A DNA stretch of 64,000 nt from Glandiceps talaboti (Eukaryota > Hemichordata > Enteropneusta > Spengelidae), in contig NC_135551.1 in the NCBI RefSeq assembly GCF_964340395.1, positions 16,443,503-16,507,502 on the forward strand, in the 5' to 3' direction. A program made the position numbers and the translations under genes. The notes under the pieces were generated by a model. The model was given only the letters and a program-made list of their open reading frames with translations. It did not search any database and was not told the DNA's origin. Positions 36,036-49,439 of the stretch are shown piece by piece (within the stretch, counting starts at the first letter, position 1; the number at the start of each line of letters is the position of its first letter).

Positions 36036-36430
36036 AACACACACAACAACTATGCGAATGCGCCATTTCGCCTACTACCACGGATACTACATGTACTAAA
36101 GAGATAACAAGCAGAAGCAACAGTTATTGCCCCGTACTGGCCAGCTCAACCATGGTTCCAAGAACTGTCGAAAATGACAATGACGACACTAAGTTTAGAA
36201 ACATCAACTCGCAAATTTTAGAAACTGGCCATGGGAATACAACCTGAACCAAGGAAAACCCCAAAAATGGAAAATATATGCTTGGAGAGTATCTGGAAAA
36301 CAGATTGAAAAATGAAGGATGGTCGTCCAGAGCGACAGATCAGTTACCACTGTGTTGGGCAAACTCAACACTTGTTTTATATAATCGGACTGTAAATTGG
36401 GTTTTCACTTAATATTGTGTTGAAAGAAAA

Positions 36431-37290
36431 GTGGAATTTCCACCAACGAATACATCCATCGTAGTGGACTTTCTATCCAACATTGTTGATAGCTCAGATA
36501 AACCACGTTCGCAGCTTCGGACAGCTACAGCTGCACTAGGCAGTGTATATAGTGCATTTGGTTGTCAAACCCCACTGCATAAACAAATGCCTAATAACTT
36601 GATTTCAGTATTAGTGAAATCTGGTACTGTAGCACCGATGAAACATTCATTAGCAATGCCATTATTAGTGTTTCACAACTTATTTCTTTGATGGCTTGAC
36701 AATGACAATCTAACTATTAAACAGTTGCGTTGTAAAGCAGTAACGTTGCTAGAATAACAGTAACTGTTGGTTTACGACCATCAGACATTGCACCTTAAGG
36801 ACCACCAGTTGACTCTAGTACAAGTCAGAGTAAAAAGATAGTGTTCTCAACTTACCAAGTCATAAAGGTGTTACTGTCACATTTTTTGAAATTAAGAATG
36901 ATACTAGTCGTACATGTTTTGAAGTATGTTTTCCATCATCATCCATTGATAAACTGGATCCTGTAAAGACTTCATCTGATTATATCTCTTACACAGCTAG
37001 TGTAAGAGATAATGTTGTGTTTCTAAACTTAAATGCTCCTGATAAGGCAGTTTAAACTCGTACAATTGCTAAGATTCTAGGTGATGCTATTCAACTAGCA
37101 GGTTTGGGAGGCAAATCTACTACAAAAGACTGTAGACCTACTGTGGCTACGTACAGCTGCCATTGAAGCCAACTTTGATTCAGAGGTTGTTATGAAAATA
37201 GGACGTTGGAAAACCAGATCAGTTTTCTTTGATCACTATGTACACAGTAAAACACCCGACGACTACACGGACCAAATTTTGACCTCATGA
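36431..37290 (+). pseudogene. DIRS tyrosine recombinase remnant
   Basis: The N-terminal part (VVDFLSNIVDSSDKPRSQLR, then TATAALGSVYSAFG) matches the SAM-like core-binding region of DIRS recombinases. After stops and frameshifts the C-terminal part reads LRTAAIEANFDSEVVMKIG with RWKTRSVFFDHYVHSKTP. This includes the W....F..HY signature with the presumed nucleophilic tyrosine (about 37230) and a preceding Arg in the LRTAA block. The enzyme inserts circular cDNA (family knowledge). Damage makes it non-functional. Confidence 0.8.
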
Positions 37291-37350
37291 GACTATTGGA
37301 CAACAAGAAGAGAATGAAACGCTCTACATATTAGGCATTGTTTATTATGA

Positions 37351-37418
37351 AATGTATAAGTTCATTAAATTTGTTTATTCACACACGTATAGTGTTGCGT
37401 GACGTACGTTTACAGAAA
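37351..37418 (+). repeat. DIRS split direct repeat B1
   Basis: Shares atgtataagttca, ttgtttattcacacac and tagtgttgcgtga with B2. It directly precedes A2. Confidence 0.82.
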
Positions 37419-37419
37419 T

Positions 37420-37464
37420 TGTAGTCACACAACACAGAGGGCGTACTCATGTGACCCCAGGTTA
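37420..37464 (+). repeat. DIRS split direct repeat A2
   Basis: Second copy of A1, including gcgtactcatg, placed between B1 and B2 as expected for this family. Confidence 0.85.
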
Positions 37465-37593
37465 CTTCATATTTTTGCTTGGTGCTGAACTGATTATATT
37501 CACACATTCAATATACAGTATTTAGTGATTAACATATCATGGATTGGGGGAGACGTGTCAAATAAGGTTATACGCACTGTAATATTAGTAATG

Positions 37594-37620
37594 GCATGTA
37601 TAAGTTCACTAAAGTTGTTT

Positions 37621-37685
<65 letters not shown>

Positions 37686-37730
37686 TATATACACACACAT
37701 AGTGTTGCGTGAAGTAAGTTTACAGAAACA
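37594..37730 (+). repeat. DIRS split direct repeat B2 with AC expansion
   Basis: Second copy of B, lengthened by a pure (AC)n run (about 37626-37678), where B1 has only cacacac. It marks the right end of the element. Confidence 0.8.
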
Positions 37731-40322
<2,592 letters not shown>

Positions 40323-41610
40323 GTATTATAGGGATACATGATAGAAATGTATATTTTGTGTCGACGTGCATGGTAAGTATTGCTGAACTTACATTTAGAC
40401 AGAAAGTATTGTTAAATCTAAACAAAACATAGAGTGTGATAGACAAACAATATAGATATCTACGTATATCTTTGTTGCAATTATTATATCACATGATTAA
40501 AAAACTTAACTAATTTAGTTCCTAATCTAAACTAGATGAGAAATTATTACATTTTGCGGGACATATTGTGAATGAAATTACTTACATTACAGATGAAACA
40601 CTAATAATGTATTACTTTTATTGTTTTACAGTTTTGGTCAGATTTCCTTGCAAAATTTGTTGAGCTTATAACATCTCAGCTATATAATTCAAGGACAATG
40701 TGGCATGGGAAGATAGACAGTTCATGATCATGGCTTAGCAAGGTAAAGCTCATATAGTTGACAACGTACATGGAGAGTTTATATACTATGGTCAGGGTTT
40801 TGTTTATTGGCTACTCCACGTTTATGGCAATCCAATTGAATGTCAATAACGAAAACAATCAATCACAATCACATTGTTAACCTCTTTTAGTCATTATCAT
40901 GAACTTATAAATTATCAAATGTACTTTTATTTAGACAAACAAATTCGAATGATTTGCTTTTGATTTCCAGATACCGCCTGAGATGGCCACGACATAGAGA
41001 TTGGCGATCTTAATATATTCTGTAAAAACTGTAAAATTATTATTTACTTTATAAAAAGAGGAGATCTCTAACTGTGACAACAGTGCACTTAGAACGATCT
41101 TCTGTCATTTCACAAATGAATCGTGAAAATTCTCATGTCCCTAGATACAAATCTTTGGGTGCTTTTAGACACTAGCTTGGCCAAAGTTTCTCAAATTTAA
41201 ATTATAACTTTACGCGGAAAATCCTTAAACGCTCACATTTAATAGAAAACAGAGACGAAACGGTATTTTTGTTGTTGTGTACTAATTGTCAGAGCAAATT
41301 ATTTCTACTAACACAAATGAGAGTACACCAACTGCAAATGCACTTATCGGTGACTCAGCCTCACCGCTGATGGCGCACTTCATGGCCATGTGGGTCGCTG
41401 AAATCTGAGCGTGTGGTAATAACGAGTATACAAATGCACATACACAGTTTAGAGATACAGACAAACGGAAGTAGAATTTTATGAGCACAAACATCCGATC
41501 GACACACAATGTTCATGTATAGTTAATTAAAAGTTTTGTCTTTTATTTCGGGTTTATTTTTGGAGAAGAGTGTCTAAGTTTATATTAACGCCTCTCCTCA
41601 TTATTTTTTT

Positions 41611-41651
41611 ATTTAATCACAGACAAGTGTGTTACTTGTCTGTGATTTAAT
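41611..41651. mobile_element. Micro-palindromic insertion, 27 bp, with 7-bp direct repeats
   Basis: The insert CACAGACAAGTgtgttACT followed by TGTCTGTG is a perfect 11-bp-arm palindrome with a 5-nt spacer (41618-41644). It lies between perfect ATTTAAT repeats (41611-41617, 41645-41651). The parallel repeat copy at about 42710-42720 reads straight through atttaatctaggatg without it, and the copy near 47190 also lacks it. Its ends (CACAGAC) resemble those of the insert at 456-497 (C.CAGAC). Confidence 0.7.
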
Positions 41652-43966
41652 CTAGGATGTGAAACATCTTTCTTGGCCTTATTGTAGATCTTCCCATGTC
41701 GTAGTTAACAAATAAAAAATGATAACACTTGACATCAAATTTAATGAGAATTTCGCGTGATGATTATATTTCTATATTTAAAGCGTCATCTATCAGCCCG
41801 TACATAGCGTGTTATTATATCATAAATCTATCATTAATACTATAGATTTTCTGAGATATATATTAAATGTCATCAAATAATATTTTACATATAGAATTGA
41901 ATTAGATATTTATATTAGATATTGAGATATGTAAACAGTACATCTCGTTATTTATTACATATTGATTATGATTAAAAGCTTAAACCTAAGACACAGGCCT
42001 GTAAATAAAGTTCTTGTTTTTTTTCCTGATAAATCACCATCATTAATACACATCTACAAAGTTAATGAGTTACACGAAAATTATTTTTAAAAACCGTAAA
42101 AATATTAAACAAATTTAAAGAGGAAATCTCAAACTGTGTCAACAGTGAATTTCGAACGATCTTCTCAAATTTAACAAAATCTTGATAATTATTTTGTCTC
42201 TAGAGCCTAAGCTTTAGGTGTTTAATAAACTCTTTACGTGGGAAATGATGCCAACCCCCACTCCATAATAAAAGAACAGCACAAATTTAATAGTAAACAG
42301 AGACGAAACGGTATTTTTCTATAGTTGTGTATTAAGTTTCAGAGGAAATATTTCTACTAACATAAATATGAGTACACTTAGTCTACTACAAATACACTTC
42401 TCCCGATGACCCAGCCTCACCGTTGATGGCGCACGTGATCATAGGCAAGTGCGTCGCTGAATTCAGATAGATTGTGGTCACATAACGAGTCTACAAATGC
42501 AAGTGTACCGTTTATAAGGTACAGAGAAACGGGAGTAGTATGGTTTATGAGAACACATCTGTTCAACATACAATGTTCATGTAAAGTGAATTAAACGCTT
42601 TGTCTTATATTTCGTATTTTTATTTTATTTTTTTAATTTCTTATGTATATATTCCACTGGAGCAGGGTGTATGAGTTTATATAAACGCCTCTCCAAATTA
42701 TTTTTGTATTTAATCTAGGATGTGAACTATTTTTCTTGGCCTTATCTTAGACCTACCCATTACGTAGTTAACAAAATATTTGCTGAAAGATGATAACACG
42801 ACATCAAATTTAATTAGAATTTCGCGTGATAATTATATTTATGTATTTAAAGCGGCATCTATCATCCCGTACATAGCGTGTTATTATATCATAACCCTGT
42901 CATTAATACTATAAATCCACTATCGTTTCATGAATGATATTTTTTACTAATGTTAGCAATTGGCATATAGATTTCCTATTGAGATATATATGTATATGTC
43001 ATGACATACAATTCTACTTGTAGAATTGCATTAGATATTTAGATTAGATGTAAACAGTACATCTTTATTATCAAAGTCATATTACCTGCTTATATGTTAA
43101 TACCAAATATATGGTTTATTATTACAGTAAAAATTTAAACCTAAGGCATAAACCTGTAAATAACAAATGCTACTGTATATTGTGACACTTCAAGGTTTTA
43201 GACGGGCACATTAAGTTAACCGTCATGGATTGTGTGATAGAAGCAGACAGATATAAACAAAGACAGGCAGATAAAGAACCTTTGTACGTAGTAGCAATGT
43301 CTTGTCAGTATAAGATACTTTGCTCTTCCTATCTTTGTTCCGATTATTATATCACATGATTAAAACTAAACTATTTTCGTTACTACTCTAAACTAGGTGA
43401 GTAATTATATTTTGCGGACATGTTGTGGACGAAGTAAGTTACATTACAGATGAAAGACTAATAATCTATTACTTTTATTGTTTTACAGTTTTGATCATTA
43501 TGAATTAGGTCTCATAAAAACATAATATTAATAAAAATACCAAATTTTATAAAGGCATCTAAACAGTATTGAGTGTATTCTTACCACTCCGGCCCTCATC
43601 TAACGTTATGCAAATAAAAAACTTTAAAGACAGCATATACAAAGCAAACAAATCCTTTTTTCTGATAAATCACTGTCACTAATACACAGCTACAAAGTTA
43701 ACAATATGAGTTTATCATAATAACAACTTGAAGTACGGATGCATATGGATTGATTGTTGTGTGGAAATAGTACTGCCCCTTGCACGCAATATTACTGTTT
43801 CCAAATTTAACAATATATTTCCTTTCAAAATTAGTTGAAGGTTATTTCATCTCAGCTATATAATTCAAGGCCAATCCGACATGGGTTGATAGACAGTTCA
43901 TGGCTTTAACAAGTTAAAGCTCAGTAGTTGATAACAACGTACACTCGAGTGTTTATACTGTGGCGG

Positions 43967-44666
43967 TTGGATATTATCACATGCCAAGTATTTAGCGTTA
44001 GGTTGTTTTCTGATATTTCCTACAGTAACGATTCGTGGTGTAGACTGGGAGTACCATTTGAAGTTGGCTACAGGGAATCTTCAGACATGTAGAAAAGTCA
44101 CATGGGGTATATATTCCCACTATTCCCAAACATGGAATACAACCCTGAAACGTAAGCCTCATTGTATTTTGTATTCTATTGGCCTAATGTTGAGAGAGAT
44201 TTAGTAAAAAAGGGGGTTACTCAACCTTGGGACCCACTTGGGATGATGTAACTTTGGGGAGAGAATACTCCGTACTCCCGCGATTTCGTAGCCGTCTTCT
44301 CCGTTCTCAATGACTAGGCAAGCTGCACTGGGTAGCCATCTGTCTGTTTCGATAAAGGTGACGGTGGTAGATGCTATACGAACTGCGAGTAGTATAGCGA
44401 GAAACTGGGCTTTATAAATTTAAAACCAGAGTTCTATCCCGACGTACCAAAACTGCTGTCGTCTCGTATGACTATTTTTAATTCGAAATAAAAGTGAAGG
44501 TTAATCTGAAACGCCGGTACTTGCTGTGCGTTCTGCTTGTTAAGTATAATGTTTTTGGAAGCGAGACGTAGAATTCGAACTTGCAGCGATCACCCGATCG
44601 CTCAATAACTTACTCAAGTCAACGTATCTATTTCGAGTAGCACGCACGGGGTTCGAGTGCGACAAT
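43967..44666. other. Insertion of unknown type within the repeat array
   Basis: Relative to the copy at about 40780, this ~700-bp block separates gtttatactgtgg from ctatggtcatggttttgtt. It contains no recognised gene. Two GTTCGA words (within gaattcgaacttgc and ggggttcgagtgcg) recall tRNA T-arms, but no cloverleaf can be drawn. Terminal repeats are not obvious. Confidence 0.45.
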
Positions 44667-44986
44667 TCTATGGTCATGGTTTTGTTCATTGTGTAGCCGA
44701 GGTATATATGGCGCCCTCACTTTGTCTTTATTTCATACCTTTGTTTTTCGTACTAGTTTTAATTATGTATGCATTTCTTTTGACTGATGTCCACCTATGC
44801 TTTGCTACATAGCCACCTGTTTGATTTAGACATCTTATGAATACTTAGTTCTATGTTTGATTTGTGTCTTCATGTCACTGTACGACAGTCCTTAGAGCAG
44901 TACACAAGCGTCTCTGTTGCAGTCAAACCACTTATCCACGTTGCCTTTGTATTGGGATGTGGTCAACGGAGTTTGATCCAAGAAGT

Positions 44987-45080
44987 CATACGTTGTTGCT
45001 GTAGAAGCGTAATTATACTGCAGAACTGAAAGTGTCGTACGTTGTTGCTGTAGAAGTGTAATTATACTGCAGAACTGAGA
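44987..45080. repeat. 47-bp direct duplication in the LTR-like element
   Basis: The sequence tacgttgttgctgtagaag followed by gtaattatactgcagaactga occurs twice in succession (starting at about 44989 and 45036) with one or two differences. Confidence 0.9.
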
Positions 45081-45420
45081 AGAGGCAGAGCTGTGTCCAG
45101 GAGACTGTCTTATTAGGAAATTATGTGTTGTGTGTACGTGTCGCCGTCGGTACAGTATAAAGGGCGTGACTTTAAAAGCGTGTGCTATTGTGTTGTGTTG
45201 AAGTCCGTGAACTATTGCTCAATTATTCTCTTTCGTGTCGTGACATTTATTTAAACTAGAAATTCTGAACTACTACTATTATTTCGTCTGAATATAAATT
45301 GGTGTTGTAGGAGTGTACGTCGTCTTTCTGAAGTTTTGTGGAACTATATGTGTTCTCACCAAGTGTAGGAGTTGCTGAACTAAACTTATTGTTCTACGCG
45401 CGGTGTACTAACTATCAAGT

Positions 45421-45852
45421 TTCGTTCAAGAATAGTGGCAGCCATCTTGTAGACGCGAACTTTATTCTGCTTCTTTCGTTCAAGAATAGTGGCAGCCATC
45501 TTGTAGACGCGAACTTTATTCTACTTCTTTCGTTCAAGAATAGTGGCATCCATCTTGTAGACGCGAACTTTATTCTGCTTCTTTCTTTCAAGAATAGTGG
45601 CAGCCATCTTGTAGACGCGAACTGTATTGTATTTCTTTCGTTCAAGAATAGTGGCAGCCATCTTGTAGACGCGAACTGTATTGTGTTTCTTTCGTTCAAG
45701 AATAGTGGCAGCCATCTTGTAGACGCGAACTGTATTGTGTTTCTTTCGTTCAAGAATAGTGGCAGCCATCTTGTAGACGCGAACTGTATTGTGTTTCTTT
45801 CGTTCAAGAAACTGTGGCAGCCATCTTGTAGACGTGAACTTTATTCTACTTC
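45421..45852. repeat. 54-bp tandem repeat, eight copies, each with a YY1-like motif
   Basis: Units begin at 45421, 45475, 45529, 45583, 45637, 45691, 45745 and 45799 (ttcgttcaagaatagtgg, then cagccatcttgtagacgcga). The length is divisible by three and the unit has no stop in two plus/minus frames, so a long frame (SFKNSGSHLVDAN repeats) is open on both strands. Variation between units is not concentrated at third positions, so I do not call it coding. On the minus strand each unit contains AAGATGGCTGCC (AAGATGGATGCC in copy 3), close to the YY1 consensus AAGATGGCGGC. Confidence 0.92.
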
Positions 45853-47760
45853 TTTTATGTATTTAGTTCCTCCCGTTTCAGCTTCGTAACATTTAATTAC
45901 TTACAGTTCCGGCGATATTTAATACAGTCAATTGAAGTAATATTTCATTTTATAGCGTTTAACATTTTCCACGTTATTATATACATGTAGGATACACTTA
46001 CTGCGGTAAATCAATTTAAAACTACTCATTGTAATATTATTTCAGTATACAAATCAATTTAGGATACTTATTGTAATATTATTTTCATTTGTATAAATCA
46101 ACTCAAGACAATTTATCGTACTATTAATTATTTTTTGGAATTTAGAAATAACTTATTGTAAACTTAAAATTAATTAATCTTTGAGAACGGATCCGATAGT
46201 ATTTACTTTCTTTACTGAAAGCTTATTTTGTAGATATTGTGATTTATGTTGATAAGTAAAAGCATACCATCAGTTCATTTATACCTATATAATCTTGTGC
46301 CATTCATTTTAGTATTTATAACTATTGTCCCTGAACCCAAGTCCCCACGACGGTATCGATCATACGCAACCTTAGCCCCGTCGGTAAGACTGTTGCTTAC
46401 AACTGGCTAACCCAAATTTATGGCAATCCAATTGAATAAGAAGCACACAGTTAACTTCTTTAATTTGCAAGCTTTACTGATTAGAATTAGACTGTTTTGT
46501 TTCTGATTTCCCATCATTACCTAAAATGGTGCACCACATTTGGCGATATTAGTATTTTTCGTAAAAATGTAAAATTGTTATTTGTTTTTAAAAAAAGAAG
46601 ATATCTCAAACTGCATTTCGAACGATCTTCTGTCATTTAACAAAATCGTGACAATTGTCTTGTCACCCAGTGGAGACGACGCTTCAGGTGTTTATTTAAC
46701 GCTTTTAAGACTATTTGTAACACTAAGTCTTGTCAAAAGTCTCTTAAAAATGGAAATGATAACGTTGAATGGAAAATCCATAAAACGCTCACATTTCATA
46801 CAAACAGAGACGAAACAGTATTTGTCTCTTGTGTACTAATGTTCAGAGCAAATTATTTCTACCAACATAAATAGGCGTACTCTACTACAAATGCACTTCT
46901 CTCGATCACACAGCACCATCGCTGATGGCGCACTTCATCGCCAAGCGGGTCGCTGAAGTCAGCGAGAGTGATAATTAGTTTTTTACAAATATATGTATAC
47001 AATTTAGAGATACAGAAACTGAAGTAGGGTTTTATGAGACACACATCTGTTCGACATACAATGTTCATGTATAGTTTTGTCTTATATTTAGTATTTTTAT
47101 TTTTGTTAAATTTCTAATGTATATTCCACCGGAGCAGTATGTATAAGTTTTTGAAAACGCCACACCTCATTATTATTGTATTTGATTAAGGATGTGAAAT
47201 ATTTCTCTTGGCTTTCTCTTTGATCTGCCCATTTCGTAATTAACAAAATGTTAATAAATAAACGAATGAATGAATGAATGAATGCATGAATAAATAAATA
47301 AATAAATAAATTGCTTATAAAAAAGTGATAACACGATTTATATTTCTATAAAGCGACATCTCTCACGCCATGCATAGCGTGCTCTTATATGATCATGATC
47401 ATATCTACCAAAGCAACTCAACGGTGAAAATTACAATGGAAATAGAAGAAACAATAATGTCACTGCTTATTCCCCATTGATGGCATCTAATGAGTCATCA
47501 AAGGATGATATTAATTTAATTCATTTCACTTCCATACTTGTAGAATTGAATTAGATATTTAGATTAGATATCGAGATATGTAAACAGTATATCTTTATTA
47601 TCAGTCATTACCTGCTTATATGGAAATTATAATGAAAAACTATGGTTCACTATTTATTATATTGATTATTTAAAGTTTAAACCTAAAGCACTGACCTGTA
47701 AATGACAAATGCAACTGTATCTTGTGACACTTCAGATTTTTAGACGGGAAATGTAAAATT

Positions 47761-49146
47761 ATCCTTCAAGTTTAAGTTCAAATAAATCCGCAAATTTTAC
47801 TCTGTCAGATAAATTTACCTATACTCATAAACCAGTGTAACTTAAAGTTGCAAAATAAGTTTCCTGACGACTGAGGAAGAGAAAGGGAAACATTTGGAAA
47901 CATTCTATTGTATGATTGTAGATAGTTATAGAACACTGATTATCACTACACTCTCACATATGAAAATATTGAATAAAATTTATTGTTTTATATTTAATAT
48001 CTCTCAATTACAGACGTTTGTCATAGTCACGTTCTTTATAATCGAGGTTTGGGTGATTTTTACGTAATAAACAGTTTAGTCTGTTACTGTCGTTTCCATT
48101 GTCTCTTATCTTTACTTTCATTAACATACTAGAATTTATTCATTTCTTAAAAGACTCACACGGTGCCAAAGTGTATTAATTAGTAACATGTAATGAGTTG
48201 TTGTGAGTATTAGTATTGTTTGGAAAGAAATGACAAATCCCAAATCTCTCAATTAACACATGTCTTCAAACATTGAATAATTGTTTACCAAAGCAAGTAA
48301 CTCGACCAAAAGTGTGCAATGCTTCCCCTGATCGATCCACTTCTTTAAGTCCCACAAAAAAGCCACATTCCTATAGTAATGGCGACATTTCAGCTGATTC
48401 TGTTCCTCTGTTATCCGTCTTAATTTAATCATAGACCATGTATAATCGAATTTTATTCAGTTATTCAATTGACATTATAAAATGTAAACAATTTGAAATT
48501 ATGTTAACTAAACCTCAATAATAGATGTGTCAATAATAATATGTTAACTACTGCAGAGCTGATTCCATAATCCCTATAGTCAATCTACTGAACAAAGGGG
48601 AAATATAACAAATGTCTTTAAGATCACAAAATATCAACATTAACTTCCATACTTGACAGAAACACTTTTAATATGTCCATACAATAATAATATGGCACTG
48701 TTAAAATTACCAAATAATTGAAGTGTGATCGAATATCAGGAAGATTTATTATCCACTTGATGTCATAACTTTCGTATTCACTATCGTTTCTGATTCCAGT
48801 ATACCGCTCTGTGGCTTACACAATTATATGCCAAATTTAGCAGCAAAACTATAATCCATGACACAAGAAATAACACCGTATATATAAACAGAGCACGGAC
48901 TAGCTATAACTCAGGTCCATTAATAATCAATGATTCCTGAGATTTCAAACATTTACGGTGATGCCAGCTACACTTCAATAAACCGTCCAGGGGAATGGCC
49001 AAAATGTTCATCAGCTTTGTAGATCAAACGATTTACAAAAGGTATAACGCACAAGCAGTTCAAAGTTCTTAGCATTGATGTTTCGATCTGTCATGGTCGA
49101 CGATCCTCATCAGAATGACAAATTGCATAGTTACAATTGACCAACC
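47761..49146. other. No recognised feature
   Basis: AT-rich sequence with no domain-bearing frame and no clear terminal or tandem repeats. The last part may contain eroded upstream sequence of the Penelope-like fragment, but no reverse transcriptase motif is visible. Confidence 0.4.
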
Positions 49147-49437
49147 GATTGTGAACAAGGGCATGTTTGCGAATCGGGAAGTCAATTGAAAGTCATGATC
49201 AAGGAACATCACAAATCTGTGAGGGACAATATTGGTAGTATTGACCTGAACTGAGCACTCCCGCAGCTACAATCATAACATCAACAGGGATTCTGTTTCC
49301 GAATTGATACATCCCCACATAATTTCCCGAGAAAGATCAGTGAGGCTATCAACATCAGACGCTACAATTCCAAGATCAAACAGAGACGGGCCGGGGGTCA
49401 TCCAAATCAAGTACCTAACATCTACAATTGGCTGATC
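49147..49437 (+). pseudogene. Penelope-like retroelement GIY-YIG endonuclease remnant
   Basis: The frame from 49147 reads DCEQGHVCESGSQLKVMIKE, then HHKSVRDN, resembling the C.CG..Y.GeT...L..RIkEH..aV part of Penelope-like endonucleases. After a frameshift TEHSRSYNHNINRD matches the conserved EH...nH.i block. After another shift ISEAINIRRYNSKI...VPNIYNWLI matches the C-terminal EA..I......N..G......IY segment. The first Y of GIY-YIG is eroded. No RT domain is present upstream, so this is a truncated, dead copy. Confidence 0.55.
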
Positions 49438-49439
49438 AT

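Larger units (their letters stand above)
34219..37730 (+). mobile_element. PAT/Ngaro-type DIRS retrotransposon, degenerate
   Basis: Split direct repeats lie in the order A1 (34219-34261), coding region, B1 (37351-37418), A2 (37420-37464), B2 (37594-37730). A carries tagtcac(g/a)caacacagagg followed by gcgtactcatg. B carries atgtataagttca and tagtgttgcgtga with gtttacagaaa; part of B is the inverse of part of A (tcacgcaacac versus gtgttgcgtga). This A1-B1-A2-B2 order is the known hallmark of PAT/Ngaro-like DIRS elements, which integrate by tyrosine recombinase. Coding remnants of RT, RNase H and recombinase follow in the right order. No gag-like ORF was recognised. Stops and frameshifts throughout mean it is inactive. 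Confidence 0.85.
44692..46401. mobile_element. Probable solo LTR (about 1.7 kb)
   Basis: Compared with the homologous sequence at about 40795-40840, this block is an insertion. It begins TGTAGCC and ends GCTTACA, the TG...CA form with short inverted ends expected of an LTR. It is flanked by ATTG (44688-44691) and ACTG (46402-46405), a possible 4-bp duplication with one mismatch. A TATA-like tatatatgg lies at about 44704. No gag-pol sequence is present. An eight-copy 54-bp tandem repeat and a 47-bp direct duplication lie inside. Solo-LTR status is an inference; a non-LTR insertion is the alternative. Confidence 0.5.
40455..47760. repeat. Nested large repeat array (~2.87-kb period with ~1.06-kb sub-duplication)
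   Basis: The block starting ttattatatcacatgattaaa at about 40478 recurs at 43341 (period about 2865 bp), followed in both places by the acattacagatgaaa and ttattgttttacagtttt words. A second block recurs three times, at 41057, 42118 and 46597 (gatctc..actgtg, then gaacgatcttctgtcattt), with later words (ctgatggcgcac, gtcgctgaa) in step. The third copy is separated from its expected place by two insertions (43967-44666 and 44692-46401). The sequence is AT-rich and non-coding. Confidence 0.8.

Noticed and set aside
44550-44665. tRNA gene or tRNA-derived SINE suggested by two GTTCGA words
   Set aside because: No complementary T-stem, acceptor stem or A box could be found around either word.
45338-45889. 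A 183-codon frame of SFKNSGSHLVDAN repeats as a repeat protein
   Set aside because: The frame is open on both strands because the unit is 54 bp without stops. Variation is not codon-like, and the sequence lies in an insertion with LTR-like ends.
47387-47404. 18-bp perfect palindrome atatgatcatgatcatat
   Set aside because: Short, AT-rich and without flanking direct repeats; expected by chance in sequence of this composition.
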